The notes under the pieces: model-generated
The model's input: the letters and a program-made list of their open reading frames with translations, nothing else
Told to the model about the DNA's origin: nothing
Databases searched by the model: none
Shown: positions 14,002 to 14,103 of the stretch, one piece after another
How the letters are laid out: each line of letters opens with the position of its first letter
Position numbering within the stretch: the stretch's first letter is position 1
DNA from: Solimonas sp040754295
GTDB taxonomy: Bacteria > Pseudomonadota > Gammaproteobacteria > Nevskiales > Nevskiaceae
Direction of reading: 5' to 3'
DNA: 14,103 bases
Assembly (NCBI GenBank): GCA_040754295.1
Contig: JBFMCQ010000088.1
Location: forward strand, 1 to 14,103
Program-made: the position numbers and the translations under genes

Positions 14002-14015
14002 TTGACCCGCGTCAG
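14002..14015 (-). promoter_or_regulatory. FNR/ANR/DNR-like box upstream of the APH-ATPase gene
   Basis: The plus strand reads TTGAC-CCGC-GTCAG (CTGAC-GCGG-GTCAA toward the gene). Its centre (14008.5) lies 41.5 bp from the ATG at 13967, so a class II promoter would start transcription almost on the start codon. GAAAAT (13978-13973) is the only -10-like hexamer nearby, matching four of six bases. Confidence 0.65.
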
Positions 14016-14040
14016 TCCCGGCGGCAGGCACCGGCGGGCG

Positions 14041-14103
14041 TTAACAGATCCGCGGCAGCGGATCGTCCTCGAGCTCGTCGAGCACGCGCAGGCCGCCGAA
14101 CGC
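14041..14103 (-). CDS. C-terminal end of a gene cut by the window edge
   Basis: On the minus strand an uninterrupted frame runs from the window edge to a TAA at 14041-14043, reading FGGLRVLDELEDDPLPRIC at its end. Twenty codons are too few to name a family. Codon use is GC-rich like the neighbours. A palindrome, GATCCGC and GCGGATC (14047-14064), falls in the last codons and might fold in the mRNA end. If real, this gene lies 73 bp upstream of the APH-ATPase gene in the same direction, and the FNR-like box sits between them. Confidence 0.5.
   Translation of the reverse strand, partial: AFGGLRVLDELEDDPLPRIC

Overview
This GC-rich window (coding-strand third positions are strongly G/C) looks like chromosome from a nitrogen-fixing proteobacterium. 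A beta- or gammaproteobacterium fits best, judging by the NifH sequence type, a DUF1631-like protein, a group 2 truncated haemoglobin, and a set of ANR/DNR/FNR-type operators. This placement is an inference from remembered family sequences, not from a search.

Left part (1-4600): the structural genes of molybdenum nitrogenase lie on the minus strand in the order nifH (3272-4147), nifD (1703-3166), nifK (60-1619). All three are full length with every cluster ligand in place. Upstream of nifH are a near-consensus sigma-54 promoter and two TGT-N10-ACA NifA sites. Stem-loops lie between nifH and nifD and between nifD and nifK, with a weaker one after nifK.

Divergent from nifHDK (4594-5624): a plus-strand pair overlaps by ATGA. 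It is a group 2 truncated haemoglobin followed by a 196-residue protein that I do not recognise. The pair shares the 446-bp regulatory region with nifH and is the best candidate here for an under-described nitrogenase-linked function.

Middle (5752-8413): a minus-strand LigB-like extradiol aromatic dioxygenase of the YgiD/DODA type, and a plus-strand DUF1631-like protein that ends in two tandem hairpins.

Right part (8414-14103): an alpha/beta hydrolase (plus), a translationally coupled HPF/RaiA-like ribosome factor and PEP synthase pair (minus), an APH-kinase/P-loop ATPase fusion (minus), and the C-terminal 20 codons of another minus-strand gene at the window edge. Four FNR/ANR/DNR-like boxes (TTGAC-N4-RTCAR) precede these three transcription units, two of them in front of the hydrolase. 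This suggests a low-oxygen or energy-stress regulon combining ribosome hibernation, gluconeogenic PEP formation and poorly characterised enzymes, next to the nitrogenase genes. No tRNA, rRNA, CRISPR array, transposase or attachment site was seen.
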